Shown piece after piece: positions 12,778 to 24,856 of a DNA stretch of 64,000 nucleotides; the stretch's first letter is position 1; the number at the start of each line of letters is the position of its first letter. Made by a program: the position numbers and the translations under genes. The stretch spans positions 34,238,212 through 34,302,211 of the forward strand of contig CM028335.1 of NCBI GenBank assembly GCA_016647705.1, in the 5' to 3' direction. The notes under the pieces were generated by a model, which was given only the letters and a program-made list of their open reading frames with translations, had not been told where the DNA came from and did not search any database. This stretch comes from Eucommia ulmoides (lineage: Eukaryota > Streptophyta > Magnoliopsida > Garryales > Eucommiaceae).

Positions 12778-13273
12778 ATTTCTAGTTGTAGTTGCATAAT
12801 AGATAACATTTATTGTTTATATCTTGTCAAAAATACGTAAAAAGATAAAAACTTTAAGAAAAGGGAATCACTTTGTCGAAGCACATCAAAGAAAATCCCT
12901 TGGATCTTATTTAACAATAAATATTTATTTATACTTAGGTACTGACTTCATACGGGTGTCTTGGGATGTCTAATACATTCCCCGAGTATAACCGACCCCC
13001 GAATTTTAAAGAAATCTCTGGTAAACACCAAATGTTTTATGAGTCAAAACTTAGGCCACTTTCAAAGTAAAAATGAATTTACAAAATTCTGGTGACCTAG
13101 TACACCATTTAATCCAATGCTAGGTAGCGACTCCATTTATTATATAAATCCCACCCAAGGGAACGTTTTCAAAACTGGCGCCTAGAAAATCCCCTGAAAA
13201 GAAACTTATTTTCCCCTTTTTTTTCGATTCTCTACTTCCTCCTGCTTTCGAGGAAAATCCGAGGTGCGTCTAC

Positions 13274-13291
13274 TGGAAACTCTGTTAGGGA
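13274..13291 (+). other. primer-binding site, tRNA-Arg type (degenerate)
   Basis: TGGAAACTCTGTTAGGGA resembles TGGCGACTCCGCTGGGGA, the site Tat/Ogre elements use with tRNA-Arg. It lies directly behind the LTR end, and the leader '..ctttagaggggtcaag' follows. This is what identifies the lineage. Confidence 0.55.
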
Positions 13292-14639
13292 CTTTAGAGG
13301 GGTCAAGCCTAGTTGGAGTCTAAATCTATATTCTCTAGTAAGTAAAATCCAAGAAATATATCTTTGCCTTTTCAAACATAAAACAATTCCCTAAAAAAAT
13401 GCATAACAAACATTTCATTCCATATGTATATACTAGCATGCATATTTATTGTCTTTATTTAATGCATTTACATTACTATCTTTAAATATCGCATTTAAAT
13501 ATTGTCTTTACATTTCTGCATCTACATTATTGTATACTCTTTCCAATGCACGAGCACTCACTTTGCATTGCATATCATATGGAAAAATCCAAGTCAAAAC
13601 CCTCTTAGGGATAGAGAGGCCAGCAGTAGGGGCTTTCGTCGGTGGTTTTATCTCACCGATCTAAGCCCTAAAAACCCTTAAGTTAGAAAGAGAAGTTTGT
13701 AGAAGTAAGGACGGGTGGGTTCCTCCCCCGGGATCCGGCTAAGAACCTCTTCCCGCTCGAACCACCAAACAATGAGGGATATTCCCCTAGGGAGGACGCC
13801 AGAGGTTTGAAGGTCAGGGAATTGAGTTTTTTCAAAATACACTAGAATAAAAGTCGAAACCACATATAGTGAGCCTATGATAGAGGATAATCAAAACCCT
13901 ATTCTACTTAGGACACTTATCTTGGAAAGATATGTCATTTTTAATTTTTGTATAGTTATTTACATTACTGTTGTACTAGGTATAAAATAAGGTTTTAGGA
14001 CAAGTAGGGGCATAATAATCAGTATAAGAGTTCTAGTTCTATCCCACGCATTTTAAGTTTGCTTAGCACCGAAAAATATTTTCAAAATTTGAATACAGAG
14101 TAAGTTGTAGGAAATAACAAGAATCCTTATTTCAATTATTACAGTAAATCCTCAAGTATAAAAATTACATCCTAAATGCCCATTTTATCCATGATAATGT
14201 ACTCAAAACTTACTCTTATCCTATCAAAAATATATTCTCTTTTAAAATGCAGATAAGTTAAAAATGATAGCCTTTGCCAAACAAAGTTGTCTAAGGTTCG
14301 CCCACTAAGACAATGCAAAGTAATCTACTTTGATCATGAAAAATCACGTTAAACTACCAAAATATAAGAAAGTTTCATCACACAGTCGAATCATGACTAT
14401 GTGATACAACTAGTAAGCATATCTCGGGTCACAATTCCCTAAGAAATGCATGTCATGTCTTAAGCATAGTGTCATTTCTCATAAATCCTATACAGTGGGA
14501 ATTATGCACCATAAGAAAGACATTTAGTTCAGGTTCAGAACACCTTAAGAAGGTCAAAAGGTTTTCTGATAGGAAGCCAGTCAAGGTTCACCGGTTAGAT
14601 TATCAAATTCACCCTCAATGGCTATCATGAACTCAAAGG

Positions 14640-15117
14640 TATCTTAGACTCTTCCTCAAGCCCTAAGAATGACGATCCATCTTTTGAGAAAGAATACATG
14701 GATATATAAGCCTTTAGGTCCTAGGGAAACAGTAATCCATTTCTGAGGAAGAAAGACTTGTCTGTCATCAAGTCCCAAGAGCAATTATCCCTACTTTGAA
14801 AAGAAAAAATAGGGAATAATTCTATTATTAAGTCCTAGGAGTCATGATCTATGTTGGAGAAGAAAATACGACAATCATGTCATTAAGTCCTAAGAAAGAT
14901 GATCCATAGGAAAAATCTAGGATAATTTCGTCACTAGGTCTTAAGAACTGTGATCAATTTATAAGGAAAAGACGAGTCTGTCACCAAGTCCTAGAAGCAA
15001 ATATCCCTACTTTGGAAAGAAAAAGTAGGAAATAATTTTGTCATTAAGTTCTAGGAGCCATAATCCATGTCTTGAGGAATAAAATGATGACTTTGTCTAA
15101 GGGTCCTAGGAAGAATG
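14640..15117 (+). repeat. degenerate tandem repeat in the Tat leader, about 70-85 bp unit
   Basis: Six or seven diverged copies of a unit built on 'aagtcctaggagc.atgatcc', a GA-rich middle (gaagaaaa..) and 'ttgtcatt'. Units begin near 14655, 14725, 14790, 14845, 14930, 14985 and 15045. The array is cut by solo LTR B, and weaker echoes ('tagtcctaagatgac') follow at 17055. Tat elements are known to carry tandem subrepeats in untranslated regions. Confidence 0.6.
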
Positions 15118-15122
15118 ACCCA

Positions 15123-17023
15123 TGTTGGCCCAAAGAGCTACCCAAGAAGGGGGGTGAATTGGATAGTTACAAAATTTAAACAAATAAGTCTTTAAACACT
15201 TAAATTATCAAATATTCAATTTTTCTAAATTGATTATTATCTTAGTTACACAGTGTATAAGTGTTTAATGCTAAGTGCACACCCAAACACAATATAAAGA
15301 AAACTAAACAATGTAGCACACCAAGATATATCCTGGTTTAACAAGTTAGCCTTGCCTAATCCAATCCCTCGAGCTCCACAGAGATTCGCCACCACTAAAC
15401 CCCTGATTCTTTACCGGTAGGAACAAACCCTTACAATGATTCTTTTACAGGCACAAAATCAACCTTTACAATTTTACCCTTTTCCCAGGCCAAGGATAAA
15501 CCCTATTTTTTTACCAGACTAAATATTAACCTTACAACTTTCTCAAAGTTTCCTTTTTTTATGTAAGGATTAAACTTTTACAATTCACCAAAAAAAACAC
15601 AATTCAATTGCAAGGAGAATCAAAATTTAGTTCTTTTCAAGGAAAAATAATAACCTAACCTTTTTGTAGGACAAAGATCAAACCCTAATATTTTTCACAA
15701 GAAAAATATAGAAACCTAACTACCCTAACTAGACACTGTCCCAAACCTATCTAATCCGTTTAAAGTCACAAATACAGAAAAATATGAGTTTCTTCCCACA
15801 AGGATCTTCTACTATCTCAATACAGATGTACTCAATTAATGTCCCAAAAATTACCATGTGATAAATATAATGTGAGGCAAACAATATCTGATTAAATAAA
15901 TAAATGGGTAGCACAATTTAGAGCACGTAATCGAATAATCAAACAAAATTATTTTAAAAAGATTTTATGTATTTCAAGTTTAAAAACGATTTTATAATAA
16001 TCTTATAACCAATCAATCAATAGATATATGAACTCAAAATAAAAAATAAAAGCTTGGAAAGATTTCATCGAGAAAACCCTAAGATGGAAACAGAATAGCA
16101 ATAGAGAACAAATCGGTGATGCCAAATCAACAACGCTTTAGATCAAGAGACTAAGTTCCTCGAAATCACAACCGAACCCATTAGTTGACCGAACCCAAAT
16201 TTTGATTGACCGTTTAATTCAAAGACGAAACCAAGCCAAAGCTCACATACCAATTGGTTGACCAAAATTCCCCATTCGGTTGGCTGAATGGTTCATAGCC
16301 CATACCCTGCCAAAACATTAAGCCTAGTCAGTTGACTGAATTTCTCCATTTAGTTAACCGGATGATACAGGGAGTTTCAATTTTTTTTTGAAAAACATAT
16401 TGAATCAAAGTTGACTGATTTCTTCTAACCAGTTAACCGATTGATATAGGTTGGTCTATTTCTGCTTCTCCAAACTGACTAACTCAATTGGTTGACTGAT
16501 TTTTCCCAATCAGTTGATTGATTGCTTCAGGATGGTCCAATTCCTTCATCAATTCTGCTCCAAAACACACTAATTAATTTAGTTAACCGATTGTTTTTCT
16601 CAGTTGACTGAATTGACCCAAAAATATAACATTTCATACTTTAAACCTTATTTTTTAATTAGGTCAATTATCAATTTTAATTCACATAAGGAGCACATAT
16701 AAAATAAATAATTAGGATCTTAAACTCTATCATACCAATATCAAAACACACAAAAAGATAACTCATTTAAAGTGTAGTGTGTGATCCTAATTTAGGAAGC
16801 ATTAAGAGTATATGAGTAGAGACTTATTTTTACCTAATTTTCTTCAAGGTTTTCAACACTCTTCATTTCTTCATTGCGTTTATCTTTGCACCATTTATAT
16901 TTTCTTCATGATGTCTTCAACTTAATCAACTAAATGGAACTCTTTTCTGAAATACTTAATAAACACATTAGTTTCACAAAAAATATCAACATTTAATTGT
17001 TCATCAAAACCTAGGGATCAACC
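15123..17023 (-). mobile_element. solo LTR, Ty1/copia SIRE/Angela-like (copy B), minus orientation
   Basis: A perfect ACCCA duplication flanks it (15118-15122 and 17024-17028). The plus-strand left end reads TGTTGGCCCAAAGAGCTACC and the right end ..ctagggatcaacc. It is the same family as copy A: shared blocks include 'ccaatccctcgagctccac', 'agagattcgc', 'accactaaacc' and 'aattgttcatcaaaa'. At 1901 bp it is shorter than A. No internal region adjoins it. It is inserted in the tandem repeats of the Tat leader and is thus younger than that element. Confidence 0.85.
16165..16612 (-). promoter_or_regulatory. array of near-palindromic TTGACC/TTGACT motifs in the U3 of LTR B
   Basis: About a dozen variants of cagttgactga/cggttaaccga occur here, for example ttagttgaccga, caattggttgacca, gtcagttgactga, ccagttaaccga and tcagttgattga. 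They lie 410-860 bp from the LTR start, the same place as in copy A, with spacing of 15-60 bp. Confidence 0.55.
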
Positions 17024-17028
17024 ACCCA

Positions 17029-18076
17029 TATCTTGTAGATAAAAGGTCAACCATATTATAGTCCTAAGATGACTGCAACTTCTAAACTTGAGGATAAGCC
17101 AAAAGTTGCAAGTTACCCTGGTCCTACGAAAACCAAGTCCAAGCCATGGTCGATCTAGAACATATCTGAGAATTGCCTGCTAAGAGCTACATCTCCCTAG
17201 GATTGCATTTATACAGCACAGGTAGACATACTCACGCATAATCAAGAATATAACCATGCATAAAGATAGGATAATTTGCATCCTTAAAAGTCCATAAGCA
17301 AAGGTATAGGTTGTTAATCATTTAATAAATCTAGAAAAGATCTGCTTTAGGTAACTTTTGCTAAAAGCCATTTGAGATCTGTTTGCAAACAATTATAGGA
17401 TCGACCCAATCTCTCTCTCTGTTGGAAGTAATTAGAATGACTCCAAGATCTGGACGAGGCCAGAAGACATTACCTCCCCGCAACAAATATTGGACCAGAC
17501 GAACCTAGCCTCACTATTCCGAGAAAAGAAGACCATATCTATCTCGGCCTTTACCTTAACTTCTTAAAGTCCCTTATAATGAATTAGGTATTATCTGGTA
17601 TGCCTATGTTCTAGATCTACGTATCACTAAACACGGGTTTATTTCACCTAAGGTCGACTCAAATCTTTATACTCTAACTTTCATAAATCAATTTTCTTGA
17701 CGCAATCTACACACTACAAATAATGATAATATAATTTCAATATTAAATTAGACCATTATCCAAAGGAAAGTGTTAAAATAAATGTCTTGTTTCAACCAAA
17801 CAATGGTGAGATATTGACAAAAATCTGAGAACGTTATAAAGAAAACTTAGGAGCCCTATTATGGAATCGCTACACATGCTCCAACCTAGGAGTATCCAAG
17901 TAACCTTGATGAAGTACAGAAGTCCTCCTAAACCGAAACAAAGGAAGTAATATCTGGAAGATTTGAGATGTGAAAAATGATAGATAAAGTCTTAAAGCCT
18001 ATGTTCGTCTGAGAAAAGTGCTTGAAAGATCGGGTAACTGAACAAACGAAGCTAAGACTTTATCTGGACATAACCT
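17029..18076 (+). other. remaining leader of the Tat/Ogre remnant, no gene seen
   Basis: Sequence continues the unit after solo LTR B. It has scattered 'gtcctaagatga' and 'ggtcctacgaaaacc' pieces of the tandem repeat, then unassigned DNA. 'gactccaagatctggacgag' at 17440 looks GC-richer, but no frame with a known motif follows. Confidence 0.4.
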
Positions 18077-18400
18077 ATAATACCCCAAAAATTTAAATTT
18101 TTGAAAATATTACTTTATATAAATTTAATTTTTTTTGGGATTGTTTTGAACATTTATTATATAAATAATATTTGATAATTTTGGAGAATTAAATGTTAAT
18201 TTTAAATTAATTTTAAAAAGTTTTGGACTATTGTGTTATTTAAAATATACTTTTAAGAGTTTTGAGATATAATTAATATTTTCTTTATTTTAAGGGGGAC
18301 ATTGTGTAAATAAATAAATAAATAAAAATATATACGTTTGAAATTGATTCCTTCTTAAAGAAGGAATTAACCTCAAAACCATATATATATATGGTTGCAT
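18077..18400 (+). repeat. chromovirus-like LTR fragment (5' part only)
   Basis: It begins TATAATACCCCAAAAATTT, close to the TGTAATACCCC start of Tekay-type LTRs. It shares blocks with the solo LTR at 30185: 'ttatttaaaatat', 'gttttgagatataattaat', 'attttctttattt' and a 'cttct.aa.gaaggaa' short inverted repeat. The similarity fades after about 18400, so it is truncated. Confidence 0.5.
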
Positions 18401-20190
18401 GTATATCCGCATGTAATGTGTAATGTGTATTAATAATAATAATCATAATAAATAATAATAATGGCAATAGAATCATTCCAAAACATTCTCAATAATATTA
18501 TTAAATGACATGTCAAATTGCACATGGATTCTTTTTGTTCCCTAAATTATTTTGATTGAGATGTTATTTTAAAGTTATTATTTAATCAAACGTGATTTTG
18601 TAATTAAATCAAGTAAATAAATAGTCGAAATGTAGTTATTTAATATTAAGAAATGATTAATGGAATTATGATTGTAACCGTTTCTTTTTTTAGGAAGATA
18701 TATTTTGGGTACATATTGAATCATGTAATGGCACTAAATGAGGACCAATGTTTCTTAATTAACTGACTATGTTGAATTCAATACAAAATTTTCTAATTAA
18801 ATGACACAATAATAATATGTATGTCAAATTTAGTAGAAACTTCTAATCCTAATAATCAAACTTTTTTAATTAAATGATCATGTTGAATTTTGGTAGGGTT
18901 ATTTTTGTTTGTTAAAAATGTTGATTGAGACATCATTTTTTAAACTATTATTTAGACCAATGCATTTGCGCAAACTTTTATAATTAAGTGACCATGTCGA
19001 ATTCAACATATACTTTTAATTGTTAATTAATATGTTGAATCCAACATAACTTTCGAATCTCACTGACCAAACTTTCACAATTTAGTGATCATGCAAAATT
19101 TGGTACGAGTTATTTTTATTTACTAAAATCATTGATCGATGTGTCATTTTGAAGGTATTATTTTGACGAATATATTTGTGTAATTAAATCAAACAAATAA
19201 GCAATCTAAATGTAGTTATTCATTGATTATAATTAATAGAATTGTAATTATTAACTGCCCTGTCCGAATATTATAATTAATTTTATTATCGTCCTTTAAA
19301 AAAATTATATGGTAGTGTACCCAACAAAAAGGAAAAAAGGAGCAAATGATGCCCGTTTGTCTTCCATATCAGTCATCTACCAAAAAACAAAATAAAAAGG
19401 TTAATTTGACATCATTTGCAGCATATTTTTAATTATATATATAATCCTAACAAAACCTACATCTAAAAAGTGAAAATTATGGCGTGGCGCCATACATTGA
19501 ATTTTTAGCAGCAAAGCATAGAAAAGGTCAACTTTTGGGGGAATTTTTAACATCATGCATGAATCTTTTTTACCTTCGCTACTTTTCTGGTGAAGTCTTC
19601 AGAAACAAAAGTTATCATTACACACCCTTTTGCCAACGCACGCTCTCACTTGCCCTTTACGCGTTTTTCGAGTTCAAAAAATCACCTTTCCGACCTCCTC
19701 TTTTTTCTCTCTATCATCAACACGTCAGACACGTGTATTTCACGACATATTCTCCGGAACGATTGAATGCGAGTCGGTTAATATTAATGACTTGAAAAAC
19801 ATTGCCATCTTGGTGAGAATTTATTTCCACAAGTGATAAGAATTGAAAAGACCTACTAATCGTTTCCTCCCAGTGGAATCCGAAAATATTTTAAAATTAA
19901 AATTAAAAGTTCTAAAAATTATGTTAGGACCAAATTGATCAAATTAAGAGTGGAACTCAAAAGCATATCATTTCTTAAATATTTAATTTTGTTTTCTAAC
20001 TGACAATTTTAAGAAATTGTATACTTTGCATATCTTTCTATTTTAATCCTGAAAACTTTATTTTTCGTCAATTACTACAATTCAACTATCAATTTCACTT
20101 TATTTATTTTTTTAAAATTAAGCAATACCAATCATATATTGGATGCTATAATTTCATATTTTTCAATTTAATTTTAAGGAAAAAAAAAAA
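18401..20190. other. AT-rich DNA with diverged internal duplications; no gene recognised
   Basis: Blocks at 18540-18690, 18890-18970 and 19125-19260 share 'gattgagatgttattt', 'attatttaatcaaacg', 'aattaaatcaa..aaataa' and 'taaatgtagttatt'. They are an old, diverged repeat. From 19480 two overlapping plus-strand frames (103 and 68 codons) run over a less AT-rich stretch. Neither has a recognisable motif, and two competing frames argue against a gene. Confidence 0.4.
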
Positions 20191-20509
20191 GTACTTTTAT
20201 TAATAAAGGGTGCTCATAACACCCAAATTGCTTCATGTACACTTCCCGGGGATAAGAAGAAACCTAGAATACTGTTTGAGAGTGGAATAGTGATTTGGAA
20301 ATGCTCTCTAATCATTTTCCGCAAGCAATAATACTTAGATGGTGGTTTTCCAAGGTCAACCACAAAATAACATTTATAGGTGGTATCTAAAGTGTGTCTT
20401 TTAGGAAATAGGAGTAGCCACCCATCAATAAGGTGCCTAACAAGCAACCTTGCAAGCCTGCTCACTCAATAGAATGTGCGCTTTCCTGATTGCGCGAAAT
20501 GGGACTGCC

Positions 20510-20704
20510 TATATAAGGGCAACTCTTTCTTCCATTTTGCACACGTGATATTTCTTACCCACTCTCTCTCAAGAAAACCTCTCAGCTTTCTACCCTACCC
20601 CATCCCCCCACCCTCCAAAAAAAACTCTAAGAAAAAAAAGGAAGAAAAACGAAGAAGAAGAAGAAGAATAAGAGAAAATGAAGAGAATTTCCTCACCAAG
20701 GAAA
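20510..20704 (+). promoter_or_regulatory. promoter-like stretch: TATA box, CT/A-rich leader, short ATG exon with donor-like GT
   Basis: TATATAAG at 20510-20517 is followed by a CT-rich then GAA-rich leader and an ATG at 20677. That ATG opens nine or ten codons (MKRISSPRKG) into 'gaaaggtaagtctt', a good plant 5' splice site. This could be the start of a host gene whose remaining exons I cannot find. It could equally be the R region of an unrecognised LTR. A longer frame from 20476 crosses the leader and encodes a low-complexity Lys/Arg tail, so I do not trust it. Confidence 0.35.
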
Positions 20705-20859
20705 GGTAAGTCTTCTAATCACTCTCCATATATGCTTTATTTTTTCTAAACCGCTTGAAAGGACGGATGTAAAACTTAAAAAAGAAAAGAAAAAAAAAGT
20801 AACGTTCCTAAGGGAACATTTAAAAACAAGTTTATTTTCTTACATTTAATTTCAACAAT

Positions 20860-21015
20860 TTATCTTTCAGTAATGTGTCTTTTTGCACTTTTAATTTCTT
20901 CACTTTATTTTTCTATTCTGCGTCTTTTCACGCTTTTAATTTATGAAATTTACTTTTTTATGTTCAGCGCCTTTCCACACTTTAAGTTTCTTGCGTTTTC
21001 CTTTTCTCATTTTAT
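20860..21015 (+). repeat. three degenerate units of about 48 bp
   Basis: Units begin near 20868, 20916 and 20963. They share 'tg(c/t)gtc/cttt.cac.cttttaattt' and a 'cttcactttatttttct' or 'ttgcgttttcct' tail. This pyrimidine-rich repeat lies downstream of the promoter-like stretch, possibly in an intron or an LTR leader. Confidence 0.45.
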
Positions 21016-22469
21016 TCACGGTCCACACTAAAAAAAATGTCTTGACTAAAAGATAGAAAGAGAGTGTTGCCCATACCCCATTTTAGGTTGCCCAATTTGG
21101 TGTGACATTTGAAATGGTGGATTGAGGAAGACACTTCTCGAATAAGGTTAGTTTGGCAAAAAAAAAAAAAAAAAACAAAAGAAAGAAAGATACTACACTT
21201 CATTTCTCATCAATCTGTTTTTAATTTCCTGAGGATTTGAAGGATTCTTACAAAACTATTTTTGCTTTAGTGGCAGGAATTTCATCAATAAGTTTTTCCT
21301 GAAAATTAATTTTTACTTTTCTAAGCATTCCAAGGATCCTTACAAAACTATTTTTTGTTTTAAACTGTTTTTTATTTGAATCAACTTAATCCAACAATTA
21401 GACAAATTTTTGTGGCCAATTCTCATATCTAAGACTAACCATTTTTCTGCTCTAAATTGTAGCCTTTTTCTTTCGCTACTTATCTCCCAATGACTATATG
21501 CTCAAGTTAAGATGAGTTAAAATGTTGTAATGCTTTCATATCATCTGATTAAATGTTCCTAATATTAACTACAATTAATTACAATAGATTCATACCATTT
21601 TGTTTTCCAGATTAGTGCACTATATAAGAGAAAGAACACAACTCTGCTTTCTAAGATAAAATAGAACAAAAAAACACACAGAGAAATATATATGAAATTC
21701 CTCAAATTCTTCTGAACTTATATATTCTTATAGCTTCAATCTAGTGTGAATAACACTCTTAGTGCGAAATCGAGTGATCTAGTATTGCAAATAACATTAC
21801 ATTGTAAAAAAGTGAGATTGTGTGAGACGCACCTAAGTGAGCATTCATAAGAGAAATTATCCTTTCAATTAGTGATATCATTAAATAATTGTGCTAAGGA
21901 ACAACTTCACAATGGTATCGCTTCATTTTATAAATCACTTATCACATCGGTGAGTTCATTATAAGTTATATTATACTTATTTGCTCTTATTTTCTCTTGT
22001 GGGTTAAACTTGCTTGTAGAATTGTCTTGAATATCTTGATTCTAGATTACTTGGCTTGAAATTGTTATAGAAAAAATTGGATTAGTTTACTTTTGCTTTC
22101 TAAGAGTTTACACCTATTATTGTAAAATCCAAACGTTTTATGAAAATCAAAAAGAGCTTTCTTATATTAATCTAAAATGATTTTTCATCTTAATCACAAA
22201 ATTCGATGGAATTAGTATATTGGACATGAGATGAAGTCGCATCACGATTAAATTACTCATTGAGATCTTAAATCTCTCACATAGTATTCCAATAAGAGGT
22301 AATATAATTGGACTTTTTCATATCTATCTTTACTTTATATTGAAAATTTTCATAGCTCTTACTTGAGAAAGAATCATACATACACATCTTGTGCTTCATT
22401 GAGATATTGTATTTTTTTCATATATCACGTGATCTTCATAAATACATTTATCTTTACATGATTAATTTT

Positions 22470-23850
22470 TGATAGGTGTGACTTACCTATCTATTTTCAA
22501 ACCAAACTTGTTAGTTTTCGAGTACATTTATTACGTTTTAATATATATATTTTTTTATGTATTTTGTATGAATCAGGTGTGTGGGGGTGAAAAGACATGA
22601 AAACAGATCATAAACGATCAAATCAAACCAAGAACGGTGGACAAACAAACATAGAGGCATAATTCTGAAAACCAGCCCACCGTCGCGGTGGTCAAAATGC
22701 AGAGAATGATCAAAATGTTATTGACAACCCACCGCCAAGGCGATGAAAGAACATGATGGTCCCTGATTCCATCGCCAAGTCCATCGCCTAGGCCGTGACT
22801 TAACCGACATACCCACCACCGCGGCGGTCACTCTGTATAGCTGTTAGATATTTTTTTAGATATTTTGCTTCCTATTTAAGCCTATTTTCTCTCTCCCTTT
22901 TTGATCCCCCGACCATAGGAGACCCCTTAGGGTTCCTAATATTTTGAGAGTGTTTTGGGGTGTGCTCAACCAATTCTGAAGGAGAAGAACACGTTGCAAT
23001 AAAGGAGAAGCGATCGTTGGATGGTTTTAACAGCAATTCTTCGGACTACGACTAAGTTCTTCTGTTTCTCTCTTTATTTTCTTAACTTTGGTAGGTTGTT
23101 GAGCATGTTTAGCTCGGTTTTCATTGTATAAATAGTTATGGCCACGAGTTAAACGAATTTTATTTAGGGATTAATATATTTTATGAAATCGTTGTTTGTT
23201 TAAGTTTGTGTTTTGTTAATGGTTGTTCTTCGCTATTTTGATTGTATTTACAGTTATTCTTTGATATTATGCTTGCTTTAATAATTAAAGAATACAGGGT
23301 TTGACACTCAGAAGAGGTAACCTCGAATTCGGATTAGGGTAAACACAACGCGACGATCTAATAACCTGGGAGGGAGTTAGAAAGTGTGCAATCAATGACG
23401 TTGAGGCAAGACTCATGTGACCTAGTGTCTTTAAGACGTTGAGGGAGACTTCTTCATTGACGTGAAGTTGCATATTTACTCGTCTAACACTCGGGAGATG
23501 TGGCGAGTAAGTTTACGATACAGAGATTGTCGGATAGGTCGAACACTGTTATTGTAAACTAAACGAGACCAAACATATTTTTGTAAACGAAGTCAATCCC
23601 TAGGCAATCTTTTTCCTAAAATATCTCAATATAATATTAGTATAATTAGTTTAATTAACTTAGTATTAGTATTAATTAATTATAAACTACATTTTTATCG
23701 CCTAAATAAAGTTAGGTTATGACAATCATGGTACTTGATAATAATCTCAACCAATCCATGTGGATACGACAATCCTGACTCCTTCCCTTCTATACTAAAA
23801 CTTGACCCGTACACTTGTGGTGAAAGTGACGACGTAATATTTTGCCACCA
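22470..23850 (+). repeat. 5' LTR of gag-only element 2
   Basis: It starts TGATAGGTGTGACTTACC and ends ..TTTTGCCACCA. A less AT-rich stretch at 22675-22820 carries 'caccgtcgcggtgg'-like GC-rich inverted pieces. Its U5 end shares 'cgcctaaataaagtt' and 'gtggatacgacaa' with element 1. Confidence 0.85.
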
Positions 23851-23856
23851 AGTTTT

Positions 23857-23874
23857 TGGCGTCGTTGCCTGGGA
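23857..23874 (+). other. primer-binding site, tRNA-Asp type
   Basis: TGGCGTCGTTGCCTGGGA is two bases from the canonical TGGCGCCGTTGCCGGGGA, and lies just after the 5' LTR. It is better preserved than the site of element 1. Confidence 0.8.
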
Positions 23875-24029
23875 TTGTGTTTTAGATTAAATATTGATAT
23901 TATGAGTAAATGATCCGATTTTAATTTAGGCATTTCTTTTGTGTATAATTTTTCTTTGTTGTTTTTGTTTTTGTTTTCCTGCAGGGTGCTTGAAGATATT
24001 AGATTGACAGGTACTTTTGCATTTCTTTC

Positions 24030-24250
24030 AACAAGATTTTGAGCCATTTTATAGTGCTTGGGATCAATACAAGAAATTTCTATTCCAATATCCAAATCAT
24101 AGTTTCCCAAGAGAATATCAACTGCTGATTTTCCTTGACGGGTAACAGGCCGCAACTAGAATGTGGGTTGAAGGAGGAAATCGTACAACCTCTTTCGACC
24201 AATTATTCGCGGACGAAGCCAATCAATTGTTGGAAGACATGGATGCCTTT
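24030..24250 (+). pseudogene. gag-like segment of gag-only element 2
   Basis: The plus strand encodes FYSAWDQYKKFLFQYPN and then FPREYQLLIFLDG, followed by an acidic LLEDMDAF helix. The order and spacing match the gag domain and the copy at 7370-7590. A downstream 'PWIDTP' stretch is also shared with element 1 (7640). The reading frame is decayed. Confidence 0.65.
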
Positions 24251-24589
24251 TATTATTAAAGTTTCAATATTATGGTGCCATGGATTGATACACCAAGGAA
24301 ATATGAGGAGTCTTATCCCAATCTTGAAGAAATCTTCATTACTTTTATGGGGAAAACTTAAAAAGTCTTGAGGGAAACAAATAACCGGATCAATAAGCAC
24401 GAGGATCGTCTTGATTTTATTGAGACAGTCTACGCCAAAATTGATGTAACCGTAACGTCTCTTCAGACGCAAATAGGTCAGCTAATCTACTTAATTGAGG
24501 CCAAGTCAGAGACAGTGGCACTGAGAGATGAACAATTCACATTTAAATGTGAAAGCCACTAGGAGGAACTGGAAACAAGCTGAAGGAGC

Positions 24590-24856
24590 TTGCCACCATC
24601 GATCCCAGACGATCATATCTACGAGGATCCGATGTGGATCACTTATCCTTCACCGCCAGTAGTAATGTTCTTTTATACCCACCAAGCATATAAACCGGTG
24701 AGGCGTGTCGTCGAAAGATCGAGCCATCCAGAGCAATATCTCGCCAAGCTTGAGGGAGTTCTAAATCAAGACTCGTATATGGTGTTGTACGACACGTACT
24801 ATAGGAGAAAACTGCTCTTTGACAAGCCGTTCTCCGTGTCAGGACGAGGACAATAA
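24590..24856 (+). pseudogene. second conserved peptide block of the gag-only family (element 2 copy)
   Basis: An 88-codon frame reads from SIPDDHIYEDPMWITY through AKLEGVLNQDSYMVLYD to FDKPFSVSGRGQ and a stop. It is the better-preserved copy of the block at 8095-8400. A 'gggaggcaaccca' box follows 15 bp after the stop, as in element 1. I know no named domain for it. Conservation between elements with unrelated LTR U3 sequences argues that it was once translated. Confidence 0.6.

Larger units (their letters stand above)
5151..13272 (+). repeat. 5' LTR of the Tat/Ogre remnant (interrupted at 5803-11448)
   Basis: The LTR starts TGTGGACACCCCATTTTG and ends before the primer site with 'aaaatccgaggtgcgtcta', typical of Tat LTRs (usually '..gcgaca'). 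Without the nested element and its 5-bp duplication it is about 2.47 kb. The part at 12940-13200 is clearly similar, in reverse complement, to 42153-42560: the 'ggtgacctagtacacca' and 'cctagaaaa' blocks recur there. A possible TATA box lies at 12141. Confidence 0.65.
5151..18076 (+). mobile_element. Tat/Ogre-type Ty3/gypsy remnant, split by two later insertions
   Basis: Surviving parts are one 5' LTR (5151-5802 plus 11454-13272), a primer site (13274-13291) and an untranslated leader with tandem repeats (to 15117, then 17029 to about 18076). A gag-only element is inserted in the LTR and a solo LTR in the leader. I see no pol and no 3' LTR, so this is a fossil with most of the interior missing. 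The right border is uncertain; it is placed where a chromovirus-like LTR sequence begins. The Tat assignment rests on the LTR start (TGTGGACACCCCATTTTGACC) and the Arg-type primer site. Confidence 0.6.

Noticed and set aside
19484-19836. Two overlapping plus-strand frames as a gene
   Set aside because: Frames of similar length compete over the same bases, neither with a known motif; the stretch is only slightly less AT-rich than its flanks.
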